Below are positions 32,526 through 41,193 of a stretch of 64,000 nucleotides of DNA, one piece after another (position 1 is the stretch's first letter; each line of letters opens with the position of its first letter). This DNA comes from Thermoleophilaceae bacterium (lineage in GTDB: Bacteria; Actinomycetota; Thermoleophilia; Solirubrobacterales; Thermoleophilaceae), in contig JAUJNF010000004.1 of assembly GCA_030446485.1 (NCBI GenBank), positions 95,986-159,985 on the forward strand, in the 5' to 3' direction. Made by a program: the position numbers and the translations under genes. Under the pieces are notes generated by a model. It was not told where the DNA came from, did no database searches, and saw only the letters and a list, made by a program, of their open reading frames with translations.

Positions 32526-34250
32526 TCACGCCACCGGCTGGGCCACGGAGCCGGCGGGCTTGCCGGTCTTCTGCACCTCGTTGCGGATGTCGCGCATCGG
32601 CTCCACGCTGCGCACCCGCGGCACGACATCGAAGTTGTTCACCGGTGGAGGCGACTGCGTGAACCACTCCAGGGTGTTCGCCTTCCACGGGTCGTTGCCC
32701 GCCCTCTGCCCCTTCCTGAGGCTGACGACGATGTTGTACACGGTGATCATCACGCCGATGCCGAGGAGGAACGAGCCGATCGTCGAGATCAGGTTCCAAC
32801 CCTCCCAGCCGCCGGTCTCCGGATAGCGGTAGATGCGGCGCGGCATGCCCGAGAGGCCCATCGAGTGCTGGATCAGGAAGGTCAGGTTGAAGCCCACGAG
32901 CATCGTCCAGAACGACAGCTTGCCGAGCCCCTCCGAGAGCATCCGCCCGGTGATCTTCGGGAACCAGTAGTAGATCCCGGCGAAGATGCCGAACACGCTC
33001 CCGCCGAACAGGACGTAGTGGATGTGGGCCACCACGAAGTAGGTGTCGTGCAGCTGCCAGTCCACCGGGAACACGGCCAGGATCACGCCCGAGATGCCCC
33101 CGATCACGAACATGCTGATCAGCCCGGCGGCGAAGTAGAGGGGCGTCTTGAAGACGATCGTCCCCCGCCACAGGGTGGCGAGCCAGTTGAAGATCTTGAC
33201 CCCGGTCGGAACCGCCACCACGAACGAGGAGATCGCGAAGATGGCCAGCACCACGGTGGGCTGCGGGGTGGTGAACATGTGGTGGGCCCACACGAGCATC
33301 CCGTAGAAGGCGATGGCCACCGTCGAGGCGGCGATCGCCTTGTAGCCGAAGATCGGCTTCCGCGCGAACACGGGGAAGATCTCCGAGATGATCCCGAAGG
33401 CGGGCAGGATCATGATGTACACCTCGGGGTGCCCGAAGAACCAGAACAGGTGCTGCCACAGCATCGGATCCCCGCCCGCGGTGGGATCGAAGAACGCTGT
33501 GCCGAAGTGGCGGTCGGTGAGCAGCATGGTCACCGCGGCGGCGATGGCCGGCAGCGCGAGCACGATCAGGTAGCTGTACCCCAGGATCGTCCACACGAAC
33601 AGCGGCATGCGCCCCCAGCCCATGCCGGGCGCGCGCATGTTGTGAATCGTGGCGATGAAGTTCACCGCTCCGACGATCGACGACAGGCCGGTGAGGTGGA
33701 TGAGGATGATCCAAGCGTCGATGCCGCCCTCGGGCAGGTACGCGTCGTCGCTCAGCGGCGTGTAGCTCGTCCACCCGGCCGTGGGCGGTTGGAAGAACAC
33801 GCTCACGTAGAAGGCGATGCCCCCGAAGAGCAGCAGCCAGAAGGAGAGCGCGTTCAGCCGCGGGAAGGCCATGTCCCGTGCGCCTAGCATCAGCGGCACG
33901 AGGTAGTTCGCGAACCCCGCAAACACCGGCACGACGAACAGGAAGATCATGGTGGTGCCGTGCATGGACACCAACCCGTTGTAGGTCTGCGGATCGACCA
34001 GCGTGTTGTCCGCCTGCGCGAGCTGCAATCGCATGACGAGCGCCTGCACGCCCCCGATCAGGAAGAAGACGAACGTCGAGACCAAGTACATGATCCCGAT
34101 CTTCTTGTGGTCGGTGGTGCCGAGCCAGGACAGCCAGCCGGTCGGCCGGCGCTCGCTGCCGTGCACGAGTACCTCGGGCCGCGGCCTATCATCGCCACCG
34201 CCGCTCCGCTTCACGAGCATGCTCGGTGCTGGTAGCGACGCAGACTCCAT
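32526..34250 (-). CDS. ctaD: Cytochrome c oxidase subunit I, A1-type (GHPEV)
   Basis: 574 residues. Twelve-helix haem-copper oxidase core. Ligands: haem a His in SMHGTTMIFLF (about 95), CuB site FGHPEVYI (about 273) with the pathway Glu and cross-linked Tyr, WAHHMFT (about 323) and VVAHIHYVLFGG (about 406). The GHPEV motif puts it in the A1 class, unlike the A2 subunit encoded at 6747-8645. No N-terminal helix extension. Its ATG lies adjacent to the subunit II stop. Operon order ctaC-ctaD-ctaA-ctaB, with no ctaE in this operon. Confidence 0.96.
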   Translation of the reverse strand: MESASLPAPSMLVKRSGGGDDRPRPEVLVHGSERRPTGWLSWLGTTDHKKIGIMYLVSTFVFFLIGGVQALVMRLQLAQADNTLVDPQTYNGLVSMHGTTMIFLFVVPVFAGFANYLVPLMLGARDMAFPRLNALSFWLLLFGGIAFYVSVFFQPPTAGWTSYTPLSDDAYLPEGGIDAWIILIHLTGLSSIVGAVNFIATIHNMRAPGMGWGRMPLFVWTILGYSYLIVLALPAIAAAVTMLLTDRHFGTAFFDPTAGGDPMLWQHLFWFFGHPEVYIMILPAFGIISEIFPVFARKPIFGYKAIAASTVAIAFYGMLVWAHHMFTTPQPTVVLAIFAISSFVVAVPTGVKIFNWLATLWRGTIVFKTPLYFAAGLISMFVIGGISGVILAVFPVDWQLHDTYFVVAHIHYVLFGGSVFGIFAGIYYWFPKITGRMLSEGLGKLSFWTMLVGFNLTFLIQHSMGLSGMPRRIYRYPETGGWEGWNLISTIGSFLLGIGVMITVYNIVVSLRKGQRAGNDPWKANTLEWFTQSPPPVNNFDVVPRVRSVEPMRDIRNEVQKTGKPAGSVAQPVA

Positions 34251-35192
34251 CTAGCTTCCCTCACCTCCCCCGATCTCGGTGCTGGTCGGCTCCGCGGCCT
34301 CGCGGGCGCGGCGGGACTCGGCGAGTTGCTCCTGGGCCTCCCGGATGGCCTCCGCCTGCCGCGCCGCCCACGCCTCGTACTGCGCCGGCGGCAGCGCCCG
34401 CACCCGCGTGTAATGGTCGGCGTGGCCCTCTCCGCACAGCTCGGCGCACTCGCCGAGGAACGAGCGCTCCTTGCCGTCCGCGGGGCTCGGGATGCGGAAC
34501 CACGTCTCGTTCTCGTGCCCCGGCATGGCGTCCATCTTGCCGCCGAGGTCGGGGATCCACCAGGAGTGCACCACGTCCTGGGAGGTGATCTTCAAGGTGA
34601 CGGTGGTGTCGAAGGGGACGACCAGGTCGTGGTAGCTGAACAGCCTCTCCTCGCCCGGGTAGTCGTACCGCCAGAGGTACTGCTGGCCGTTGACCTCGAT
34701 CTCCAGCGACTTGCCGCTCGGCGGAGCGGGCTGGTCGGTCGAGGCGAACTGCGTGACGGCCGAACCGAGCGGAAGGCCTCCGGGGGCGGAGCTCACCGGG
34801 TTCTTGATGTCCCCGAGCATCACGAACATGACCGTCGCGATGATCACGAGCAGCCCCGCGGCGGCGGCGGTCCAGCCTATCTCGAGCGGGGTGTTGCCAC
34901 GGATCTGCGCGGGAGCGGGGCTGCGTCGCTTCATCCGGTACTTGATGAGCGTGTAGGCGAGCGCGATCTCGACGCCCAGGAAGACGACGATGCCGAGCGC
35001 GAACACGATCTTGTAGAGCGTGTCGATGCCCTCGGCGTTCGGGGACCCGCTGTCGGACTCGGGGGTGAAGACGTCGGCCAGGGCTCCCGGCGCGGCCACG
35101 AGCAGCACCATCCACGCGCCGAGGAGCACCAGGGTGAGGAGGCCGCCCGGCCGGGGATCGGGACGCAGGGGTCGCAAGCGGCGGCGAATCAT
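34251..35192 (-). CDS. ctaC: Cytochrome c oxidase subunit II with altered CuA axial ligand
   Basis: 313 residues from the ATG at 35192, chosen for GAGG 7 nt upstream and the signal-like start that follows; a longer frame to 35261 is open. N-terminal signal/anchor (LTLVLLGAWMVLLVAAPGALA), a helix pair, then the CuA domain. Ligands HSWW (about 209) and CAELCGEGHADH (about 250) are present, but the position of the axial Met is His. A long Glu/Ala/Arg tail (about 35 residues, possibly coiled coil) ends the protein. First gene of oxidase operon 2. Confidence 0.93.
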   Translation of the reverse strand: MIRRRLRPLRPDPRPGGLLTLVLLGAWMVLLVAAPGALADVFTPESDSGSPNAEGIDTLYKIVFALGIVVFLGVEIALAYTLIKYRMKRRSPAPAQIRGNTPLEIGWTAAAAGLLVIIATVMFVMLGDIKNPVSSAPGGLPLGSAVTQFASTDQPAPPSGKSLEIEVNGQQYLWRYDYPGEERLFSYHDLVVPFDTTVTLKITSQDVVHSWWIPDLGGKMDAMPGHENETWFRIPSPADGKERSFLGECAELCGEGHADHYTRVRALPPAQYEAWAARQAEAIREAQEQLAESRRAREAAEPTSTEIGGGEGS

Positions 35193-35289
35193 AACCGCGC
35201 CTCGGAGCTTCCCGGCGGTCGCGGGGAGCGCCGTAGCGCCTGCTTCCGGCTGGATCTGCACGTAAAGGGGCCTAACGGGCGCGCTGCCG

Positions 35290-36081
35290 CTAGGAACCGC
35301 TGAACGCCGCGTCCCGCCGTTCGACGAAGGCGCCCACGCCCTCGGCGAAATCCCCGCTGCGGGCGAGCTCGTGCTGGAGCTCGGCCTCGAGGTGGAGCTG
35401 CTCGTCGAGCTGCGGATAGATCATCTGGTTGAGGGCTCGCTTGGACGCGGCGTAGGAGCGCGTGGGCCCCGCGGACAGCTGGTCGAGCAGCTCGGCGGCG
35501 CGGGGGATCAGCTCGGCGTCGGGGTGCACCGCGTTCACGAGCCCCCACTCGAGGGCCTTCTCCGCCGCAACGCGCGTCCCGAGGAGGGCCATCTCGAAGG
35601 CCCTGGCCTTGCCGACCGCCGCGGGCACGAAGAGGGTCGAGCCGCCGTCGGGCATCAGCCCGATGTTCACGAAGGCCAGGCTGAAGAAGGCGGACTCCGC
35701 GGCCAGCACGAGGTCGGCCGCGAGCGCGAGGGAGCAGCCGATGCCCACCGCGGGGCCGTTCACGGCCGCGACGACGGGCTTGGGGAGCCGCCGCACTCCG
35801 GCGATCGCCGGGTGGTAGATCTCGTTGAGCTCCTTGCGCACGTCTGGGCCGCCGTCCTCGTGCAGCTCGAAGCCGGCCTTGAGGTCGGCCCCTGAGGAGA
35901 AGCCGCGTCCGGCGCCGGTGATCAGCACCGCCCGCACCGACGGGTCGGCCGCCTCGCCCTCGACGATCGTCCGAAGCTCCCGGCCGAGCTCGGCGGTCCA
36001 GGCGTTCAGGCTCTCGGGGCGGTTGAGCGTCAGGCGCCCCGCGGCCCCGGTCTGCTCCCATTCGATCGTGTTGTAGGTCAT
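35290..36081 (-). CDS. Enoyl-CoA hydratase/isomerase (PaaG-like)
   Basis: 263 residues from the ATG at 36081, with GGGGAG 4 nt upstream. Crotonase fold: LTLNRPESLNAWT, the oxyanion-hole segments ITGAGRGFSSGADLKAG and NGPAVGIGCSLALAADLVLA. The segment AFVNIGLMPDGGSTLFVPAAVG resembles PaaG and related isomerases, with Asp in place of the hydratase Glu. It may therefore isomerise an epoxy- or enoyl-CoA rather than hydrate it. It stands alone and is divergent from the metallo-hydrolase gene; TATCCT (36115-36120) lies between them. Confidence 0.9.
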   Translation of the reverse strand: MTYNTIEWEQTGAAGRLTLNRPESLNAWTAELGRELRTIVEGEAADPSVRAVLITGAGRGFSSGADLKAGFELHEDGGPDVRKELNEIYHPAIAGVRRLPKPVVAAVNGPAVGIGCSLALAADLVLAAESAFFSLAFVNIGLMPDGGSTLFVPAAVGKARAFEMALLGTRVAAEKALEWGLVNAVHPDAELIPRAAELLDQLSAGPTRSYAASKRALNQMIYPQLDEQLHLEAELQHELARSGDFAEGVGAFVERRDAAFSGS

Positions 36082-36126
36082 GGTCTCCCCTCGAGGTCGG
36101 CGGCGAGCCGTAACTATCCTCGATCG

Positions 36127-36786
36127 ATGCTCCTCGACGCCCTCGAGTGGCTCGGGCACGCCGGGTTCCGCCTACGAGCGGGCCGGGCCACGGTGTACGT
36201 CGACCCGTACCGGGTGGGGGAAGGCCCACCCGCCGACGTGATCTGCGTCACCCACGGGCACTACGACCACTTCTCGCCACGCGACATCGAGCGGCTGAGC
36301 ACCGAGGGCACGCTCGTGGTGGCGCCGCCGGCCGTGGCGGAACGCGTGGGCGGCGGTGTGGTGTCGCTGGCTCCGGGCGAGTCACTCGAGCCGGACGGCA
36401 TCCGCGGCCTCGAGATCACGGCGATCGCCGCCTACAACACCTCGAAGCGCGACAGCGAGGGGCGGCTCTTTCACCCGCGCGAGGCCGGCGGCCTCGGCTA
36501 CGAGCTGCGGGTCCGCGGCGAGCGGCTCTACCACGCCGGGGACACCGACGTGATCCCCGAGATGGACTCCGTGGCCGGCGTGGACGTCGCGCTGCTGCCG
36601 GTGAGCGGGGTCTACGTGATGACGGCCGCCGAGGCCGTCGAGGCGGCGCGCCGGATCGCCCCCCGGGTGGCGGTGCCGATGCACTGGGGCGAGCACGTGG
36701 GCACGCGCGCTGACGCCACGGCCTTCGCCGAGCGCGCGCCCGTGCGCGCGCGCCTCCTCGACCGTCCGCGGGTCGCCGTCGGCTGA
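36127..36786 (+). CDS. Metallo-beta-lactamase-fold hydrolase (UlaG-like)
   Basis: 219 residues. Metal-binding motifs VTHGHYDHFS (residues about 42-51), LYHAGDTDVIPEM and PMHWGEH. LEWLGHAGFRL at the start is typical of the UlaG/UPF0173 subgroup, which hydrolyses lactones or phosphodiesters. Substrate unknown; cytoplasmic. TATCCT (36115-36120) is 6 nt before the ATG with no Shine-Dalgarno sequence. Confidence 0.88.
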   Translation: MLLDALEWLGHAGFRLRAGRATVYVDPYRVGEGPPADVICVTHGHYDHFSPRDIERLSTEGTLVVAPPAVAERVGGGVVSLAPGESLEPDGIRGLEITAIAAYNTSKRDSEGRLFHPREAGGLGYELRVRGERLYHAGDTDVIPEMDSVAGVDVALLPVSGVYVMTAAEAVEAARRIAPRVAVPMHWGEHVGTRADATAFAERAPVRARLLDRPRVAVG

Positions 36787-36825
36787 GGCACGCGCCGCGC
36801 GGGGCCCGGCAGCCGGGGCCGCACC

Positions 36826-36831
36826 TATACT
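36826..36831 (+). promoter_or_regulatory. Candidate -10 box of a leaderless promoter
   Basis: TATACT ends 9 nt before the TTG start at 36841, and no Shine-Dalgarno sequence is present. No clear -35 box is seen. Confidence 0.4.
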
Positions 36832-36840
36832 GCGCGCGCT

Positions 36841-37755
36841 TTGGCCTCGACCCCAGCCCTCCGCGCACTGGCGCTGGGCGCAGTGGCGGTGGGGCTCGCC
36901 GCGCCGCCGCTGAGGCGGCGGCTGTCGATCCCCAAGCCGGTGGTGTCGGCGCTTGCGTGGCAGGCGCCGTTCGCCCTCGCCCTCGCCCGCCCGCGCTCGC
37001 CGGTCCGGGACGCCGGCATCTACACCCTCCAGATGCTGGCCTACGTGGCCCACTACGAGATGCCGGCCGACGATGTCGAGGCCATCAGGCGCCGGCTGCG
37101 GGTCCGCTACCCGATCGCGGTCGACCGGGTGCTCGGCGCCGGCCAGCTGCCGACGCTTCGGCTACAGCGGATGCTCGGCCGCGCGGGCGAGGTGCGCCCC
37201 CACGACCTCGCCCTGTCGTGGGTGCACTGGGTCTGGTACTTCGTCCCGCACGGCTCGGTGGCCTACGTGCTCGTGCGCCACCGCGGGCGCTACGGACGAT
37301 CGGCCTGCCTGACGGCCGCCGTCTTCGACCTCGGCCTTCTCTTCTACTGGGCGGTGCCCACGGCGCCCCCCTGGTGGGCGGGGCAGGAGGGGCACCTCCC
37401 GCCGGTGCGCCGGATCATGACCGAGGCGGGGCAGAGCTTCTGGGGCGGCCTATGGCGCCCGCTCTACGATTCGCTTGCCGGCAATCCGTTCGCGGCCATG
37501 CCCTCCCTTCACTTCGCCACCTCCGTCATGGCCGCCCACGTCCTCTCCGACGTGGGCCGCGGTCCAGGACGCGTCGGATGGGCCTACGCCGCCACGCTGG
37601 GCTTCGGCCTCGTGTATCTCGGTGAGCACTACGTGATCGACCTCATCGTCGGTCTGGCGCTCGCCGAAGGCGTGCGCCTCAGCGCGCCGGTGGCCGCACC
37701 GGCCGTGCGCTCCGTGGGTCGCGTCGTGCACCGGCTCGAGCCGCGGGTGGCGTGA
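36841..37755 (+). CDS. PAP2-superfamily membrane phosphatase/phosphotransferase
   Basis: 304 residues; several membrane helices. The PAP2 catalytic signature is split as expected: FAAMPSLHFATSVMAAH (second motif with SxxH) and GLVYLGEHYVIDLIVGL (third motif with His and Asp). The first motif is not clearly recognised. The helix count and loops resemble inositolphosphotransferase-type PAP2 proteins that build or modify phospholipids outside the membrane. TTG start. Overlaps the following flippase-like gene (GTGA), so both likely act on one lipid. Confidence 0.85.
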   Translation: MASTPALRALALGAVAVGLAAPPLRRRLSIPKPVVSALAWQAPFALALARPRSPVRDAGIYTLQMLAYVAHYEMPADDVEAIRRRLRVRYPIAVDRVLGAGQLPTLRLQRMLGRAGEVRPHDLALSWVHWVWYFVPHGSVAYVLVRHRGRYGRSACLTAAVFDLGLLFYWAVPTAPPWWAGQEGHLPPVRRIMTEAGQSFWGGLWRPLYDSLAGNPFAAMPSLHFATSVMAAHVLSDVGRGPGRVGWAYAATLGFGLVYLGEHYVIDLIVGLALAEGVRLSAPVAAPAVRSVGRVVHRLEPRVA

Positions 37756-38933
37756 TGGCCGTCGAGACGCCGCCCGCGCCCGACACTCAGGACGACGGTG
37801 GTGCCAGCGGCATGGAGCACATGGACCTGCTCCACGACCGGCGCCGGCTGCTCACCCTCGCGCTGGTCCTGCTCGTGCTCGTGGCGGCGATCTACGTGCT
37901 CGTTCCGCGCATCCTCGGGCTGGACGACACGGTCGCGCGCCTGGGGGAGGCCAATACGTGGTGGATCGTGGTGGCCGTCGGCTTCAACCTGCTTGCGTTC
38001 GCCGCCTACGTGGCGCTCTTCAAGGGGGTGCTCGGGGGCACGGACGACAACCGGCTGCGGGGCCGGCTCGACACGCGCGCCTCCTACGAGATCACGATGG
38101 CCGGGCTCGCCGCCACGCGCATCTTCTCGGCCGCGGGAGCCGGCGGGATCGCGCTCACCTACTGGGCCCTTCGCAAGGCGGGCCTCGGGCGCCGCAGCTC
38201 CGGCTCGCGGATGGTGGCCTTCCTCGTGCTCATGTACGCGGTGTACCTCGCCGCCCTCGTGGTCTTCGGCGTGCTGCTGCGCACCGGCGTGCTTCCGGGC
38301 AGCGCCCCCGCGGGAGGCACCATCGTGCCCGCGGCGGTGGCGGGCGTGCTGCTGGCCGGCCTCGGGCTCGTGGCCCTGCTTCCCGGCGACCTGGAGCGGC
38401 GCCTCAAGAGCTACGCGTGCCGCCGCGGCCGTGCGGCGCGCCTCGCCGCCCGCATGGCCACGGTGCCGGCCACCGTGGCCGACGGCGTGCGCTGCGCCCT
38501 GCAGTACGTGCGCCACCCGCGACGCGGAGCGCTGGCGATCGGCGGGGCGGTCGGCTTCTGGGCGGCCAACATCGGGATCCTCTGGGCGAGCTTCGAGGCC
38601 TTCGGTGGGCACGTTGCCCTTGCGGTCCTCGTGCAGGGCTTCTTCATCGGCATGGCGGCCAACCTCGTGCCGTCCCCGGCCGGCGGTGTGGGGGCGGTCG
38701 ACGCTGGCATGCTGGCCGCCTTCGTGCTCTTCGGGATACCGGGCGAGCAGGTCTTCCCGGCGGTGCTCGCCTACCGCGTGATCGCCTTCTGGCTCCCCAT
38801 TCCTCCGGGCGTCGTGGCCTACTTCCAGCTTCGGAACACCGTGCACGCGTGGGAGGAGGAGGACCACGATCCGGACCGGGTGACCGCGGGCGGGGAGGCT
38901 CCGGTGGCCGCTACACTTCAGAAAGTAAAGTGA
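37752..38933 (+). CDS. Lysylphosphatidylglycerol-synthase TM-region / UPF0104-type membrane protein
   Basis: 393 residues with about eight helices. Family features: RASYEITMAGLAATRIFSAAGAGGIALTYWALRKAGL, and near the end GFFIGMAANLVPSPAGGVGAVDAGMLAAFVLFGIP, which is the most conserved stretch of this family. Such proteins flip or translocate lipids, polyprenols or aminoacyl lipids. There is no aminoacyl-transferase domain. GTG start at 37752 overlapping the PAP2 stop; a role in lipid modification together with PAP2 is inferred. Confidence 0.85.
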   Translation: MMAVETPPAPDTQDDGGASGMEHMDLLHDRRRLLTLALVLLVLVAAIYVLVPRILGLDDTVARLGEANTWWIVVAVGFNLLAFAAYVALFKGVLGGTDDNRLRGRLDTRASYEITMAGLAATRIFSAAGAGGIALTYWALRKAGLGRRSSGSRMVAFLVLMYAVYLAALVVFGVLLRTGVLPGSAPAGGTIVPAAVAGVLLAGLGLVALLPGDLERRLKSYACRRGRAARLAARMATVPATVADGVRCALQYVRHPRRGALAIGGAVGFWAANIGILWASFEAFGGHVALAVLVQGFFIGMAANLVPSPAGGVGAVDAGMLAAFVLFGIPGEQVFPAVLAYRVIAFWLPIPPGVVAYFQLRNTVHAWEEEDHDPDRVTAGGEAPVAATLQKVK

Positions 38934-38952
38934 CCCTGGGAGAGAACCCGTC

Positions 38953-39960
38953 TTGAGCGAAGCGACGACCGAGAACCTCATCATCATCGGCAGTGGGCCG
39001 GCCGGCTATACGGCGGCCCTGTATGCGTCGCGCGCCGACCTGCAGCCGGTCGTGATCGAGGGCTTCCTGTGGGGCGGCCTGCTGCAGCAGACCACCGAGG
39101 TCGAGAACTACCCGGGCTTTCCCGAGGGCGTTATGGGGCCGGAGATGATGCAGAAGTTCCGCGACCAGGCCGAGCGGTTCGGCACGCGCTTCATCACCGA
39201 CGAGGCCTCGCGCGTGGAGCTCGACCGGGACGGCGGCGTCCACCGGGTCTGGGTCGGCGGCGAGGAGCACCGTGCCCGCGCGGTCGTGCTGGCCATGGGG
39301 GCCGAGCCGCGCAAGCTCGGCGTTCCCGGCGAGGAGGAGCTCGCGGCCCGCGGCGTGTCCTACTGCGCCACCTGCGACGCCGCCTTCTACCGCGACAAGC
39401 CCGCGCTCATCATCGGCGGCGGCGACAGCGCCATGGAGGAGGCCATCTTCCTCTCCAAGTTCGCGAGCACGGTTGGCATCGTGCACCGCCGTGCGGAGTT
39501 CCGCGCCTCCCAGATCATGATCGAGCGGGCGCGGTCGATCGGCAACATCGAGTTCCTGACTCCGTACGCGATCGATCGCTTCGCCGACGGCGACGGCGGC
39601 TCCCTGAGCCGCGCCATACTGCGCAACGTCGACACCGAGGAGACGCGCGAGGTCGAGGCGGAGGGGGCGTTCATCGCCATCGGCCACGAGCCCAACTCGC
39701 GGATCGTCGAGGGCCAGGTGGAGCTGACCGACGGCGGCAACGTGGTCACCGAGGGCAAGTCGACCCGCACCGGGGTACCCGGGGTGTTCGCCGCCGGGGA
39801 CCTCGTGGACCACACGTACCGGCAGGCGATCACGGCGGCGGGGAGCGGCTGCCAGGCGGCGCTCGACGCCGAGTGGTATTTGCGGGACACGCCGCCTTCT
39901 CCCGAGGCGCAGTGGGTTTCGCATGACGAGGTTGAAGAGGCGATGGCTTCGTCCTCCTAG
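38953..39960 (+). CDS. trxB: Thioredoxin reductase (FAD/NAD(P)H)
   Basis: 335 residues. Reduces thioredoxin with NADPH. FAD-binding IIIGSGPAGYTAALYASRA, the redox pair CATC near residue 140, the NADPH-binding LIIGGGDSAMEEAIFLSKFA with VHRRAEFRAS, and the C-terminal FAD motif GVFAAGDLVDHTYRQAITAAGSG. TTG start with GGGAGAG upstream. No thioredoxin gene is adjacent. Confidence 0.95.
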   Translation: MSEATTENLIIIGSGPAGYTAALYASRADLQPVVIEGFLWGGLLQQTTEVENYPGFPEGVMGPEMMQKFRDQAERFGTRFITDEASRVELDRDGGVHRVWVGGEEHRARAVVLAMGAEPRKLGVPGEEELAARGVSYCATCDAAFYRDKPALIIGGGDSAMEEAIFLSKFASTVGIVHRRAEFRASQIMIERARSIGNIEFLTPYAIDRFADGDGGSLSRAILRNVDTEETREVEAEGAFIAIGHEPNSRIVEGQVELTDGGNVVTEGKSTRTGVPGVFAAGDLVDHTYRQAITAAGSGCQAALDAEWYLRDTPPSPEAQWVSHDEVEEAMASSS

Positions 39961-40053
39961 TTTCTGTGGCGGGGCTGTTCGGGGGCTTGCGCTCCGATGT
40001 GACCCTGCAGCCGCGCGCCTTCGGCGACGCGCGAAGGCCTTGGTCGTCACCGC

Positions 40054-40087
40054 CCCGTCGCCCGTCCCCCGTCCCCCGTCCCCGTCC
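40054..40087. repeat. Heptanucleotide repeat tract C (CCCGTCC type)
   Basis: CCCGTCG, CCCGTCC, CCCGTCC, CCCGTCC in register (40054-40081) followed by a hexameric CCGTCC unit. It lies between the convergent trxB and PHP genes. Confidence 0.7.
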
Positions 40088-40091
40088 CGTC

Positions 40092-41159
40092 TCACCGCAG
40101 GTAAATGGGGTTCGACAGGATCCAGGTGCGCGGGCGGCCGCCGGTCACCAGGCGGGCTTCGACGCGGTAGACGCCCGGGTCCTCGACCTCGTGTTCGAGG
40201 GTGGTGCCCTTGACGCGGGCGATCTCCGTGCCGTCTCTCAGTAGGCGGAGCCCGGCGGCACGGGGGGTTCTTGCCCTCAGCGTCCGTCTCCCGGCGACTT
40301 CCTCGCTGCCCATGGTGAGCCGCCGCCCCGCGGCGTTCTCGGCGTGGAAGTCGAAGCCGCGCGCCGGCGCGAGGGAGTCCATGGCCAGGTAGCAGCGGCC
40401 CTCGCGCAGGGCCGAGTAGAGCTGACGGCGGTCTTCGTCGAGGTCGCCCCCCGGCGGCCGCTCGCACAGGGCGTGCGTGCGCAGGTAGCGGAACGAGCGG
40501 GCGTAGCTCATCAGCCGCAGCGGCACCCGTCCGGCGATGCGCTTGCCGAACTGGTGGGCGTCGAGGCCGCCGATGGCCACCACGGCGCGCGTCTGGCAGA
40601 GCGCGTCCCAGCCGGCGAGGTTGCGCTCCGGAGGGTGATCGACCACCCGCTGCGGCCGTGTTACGAAGCGCAGGGCGTCGACCGCGCCCCCCAGGTGCTC
40701 GGCCGTGTCGGTCACGAAGCTCCACAGCTCGACTCCGGTGAGCGCAGCGGTGTCGAGATCGCGCCAGGGGATGCCGGCGGCCCGGCTCTTGAACCGCTCG
40801 GAGCCGCTCGAGAAGGGATGGGCGGCGAACCCGAAGCCGCCGGCGTCGGCAACCGCCGCGCAGATCTCGGCCGGGGACAGGCCGCCGTGGTCGACCTCCC
40901 GCTCGAGGCCGAAGGCCAGGTAGTGGTTCTCGCCGCTCGGCGAGACCTCCTCGCCCACCAGCACCAAAGTCGATCCGTAGCGCCGCTCCTCCCCTCGGCG
41001 CTTGGCCTCGAGCGAGTCGTGATCGGTCAGGAGCACGGCGTCCAGGCCGTTGCCGCGGGCCGCCGCGGCGATCTCGGGCACGGTGCCCGTGCCATCGGAG
41101 TACGTGGAGTGCACGTGCACCACGCACGCCCAGTCGTGTAGTTGCGTGCCGGTCCCCAT
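40092..41159 (-). CDS. PHP-domain metal-dependent phosphoesterase
   Basis: 355 residues from the ATG at 41159. Metal ligands in HVHSTYSDGTG, LLTDHDSLEAK, VGEEVS, FAAHPFSSGSE and GGLDAHQFGK match the PHP fold (tri-metal phosphoesterase). The C-terminal 70 residues are a beta-sandwich-like region (ARTPRAAGLRLLRDGTEIARVKG). Possible substrates include phosphodiesters and histidinol phosphate. TACGCT lies 10 nt upstream on the minus strand with no Shine-Dalgarno sequence. Divergent from the exporter gene. Confidence 0.87.
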   Translation of the reverse strand: MGTGTQLHDWACVVHVHSTYSDGTGTVPEIAAAARGNGLDAVLLTDHDSLEAKRRGEERRYGSTLVLVGEEVSPSGENHYLAFGLEREVDHGGLSPAEICAAVADAGGFGFAAHPFSSGSERFKSRAAGIPWRDLDTAALTGVELWSFVTDTAEHLGGAVDALRFVTRPQRVVDHPPERNLAGWDALCQTRAVVAIGGLDAHQFGKRIAGRVPLRLMSYARSFRYLRTHALCERPPGGDLDEDRRQLYSALREGRCYLAMDSLAPARGFDFHAENAAGRRLTMGSEEVAGRRTLRARTPRAAGLRLLRDGTEIARVKGTTLEHEVEDPGVYRVEARLVTGGRPRTWILSNPIYLR

Positions 41160-41193
41160 GGCGGCGGCGAGCGTACTTCGCCATGATCGGGCG

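Noticed and set aside
36112..36120. Shared bidirectional promoter for the enoyl-CoA hydratase and the metallo-hydrolase
   Set aside because: The -10-like TATCCT fits only the plus-strand gene; the minus-strand gene has a good Shine-Dalgarno sequence and would need its own promoter, which was not clear.
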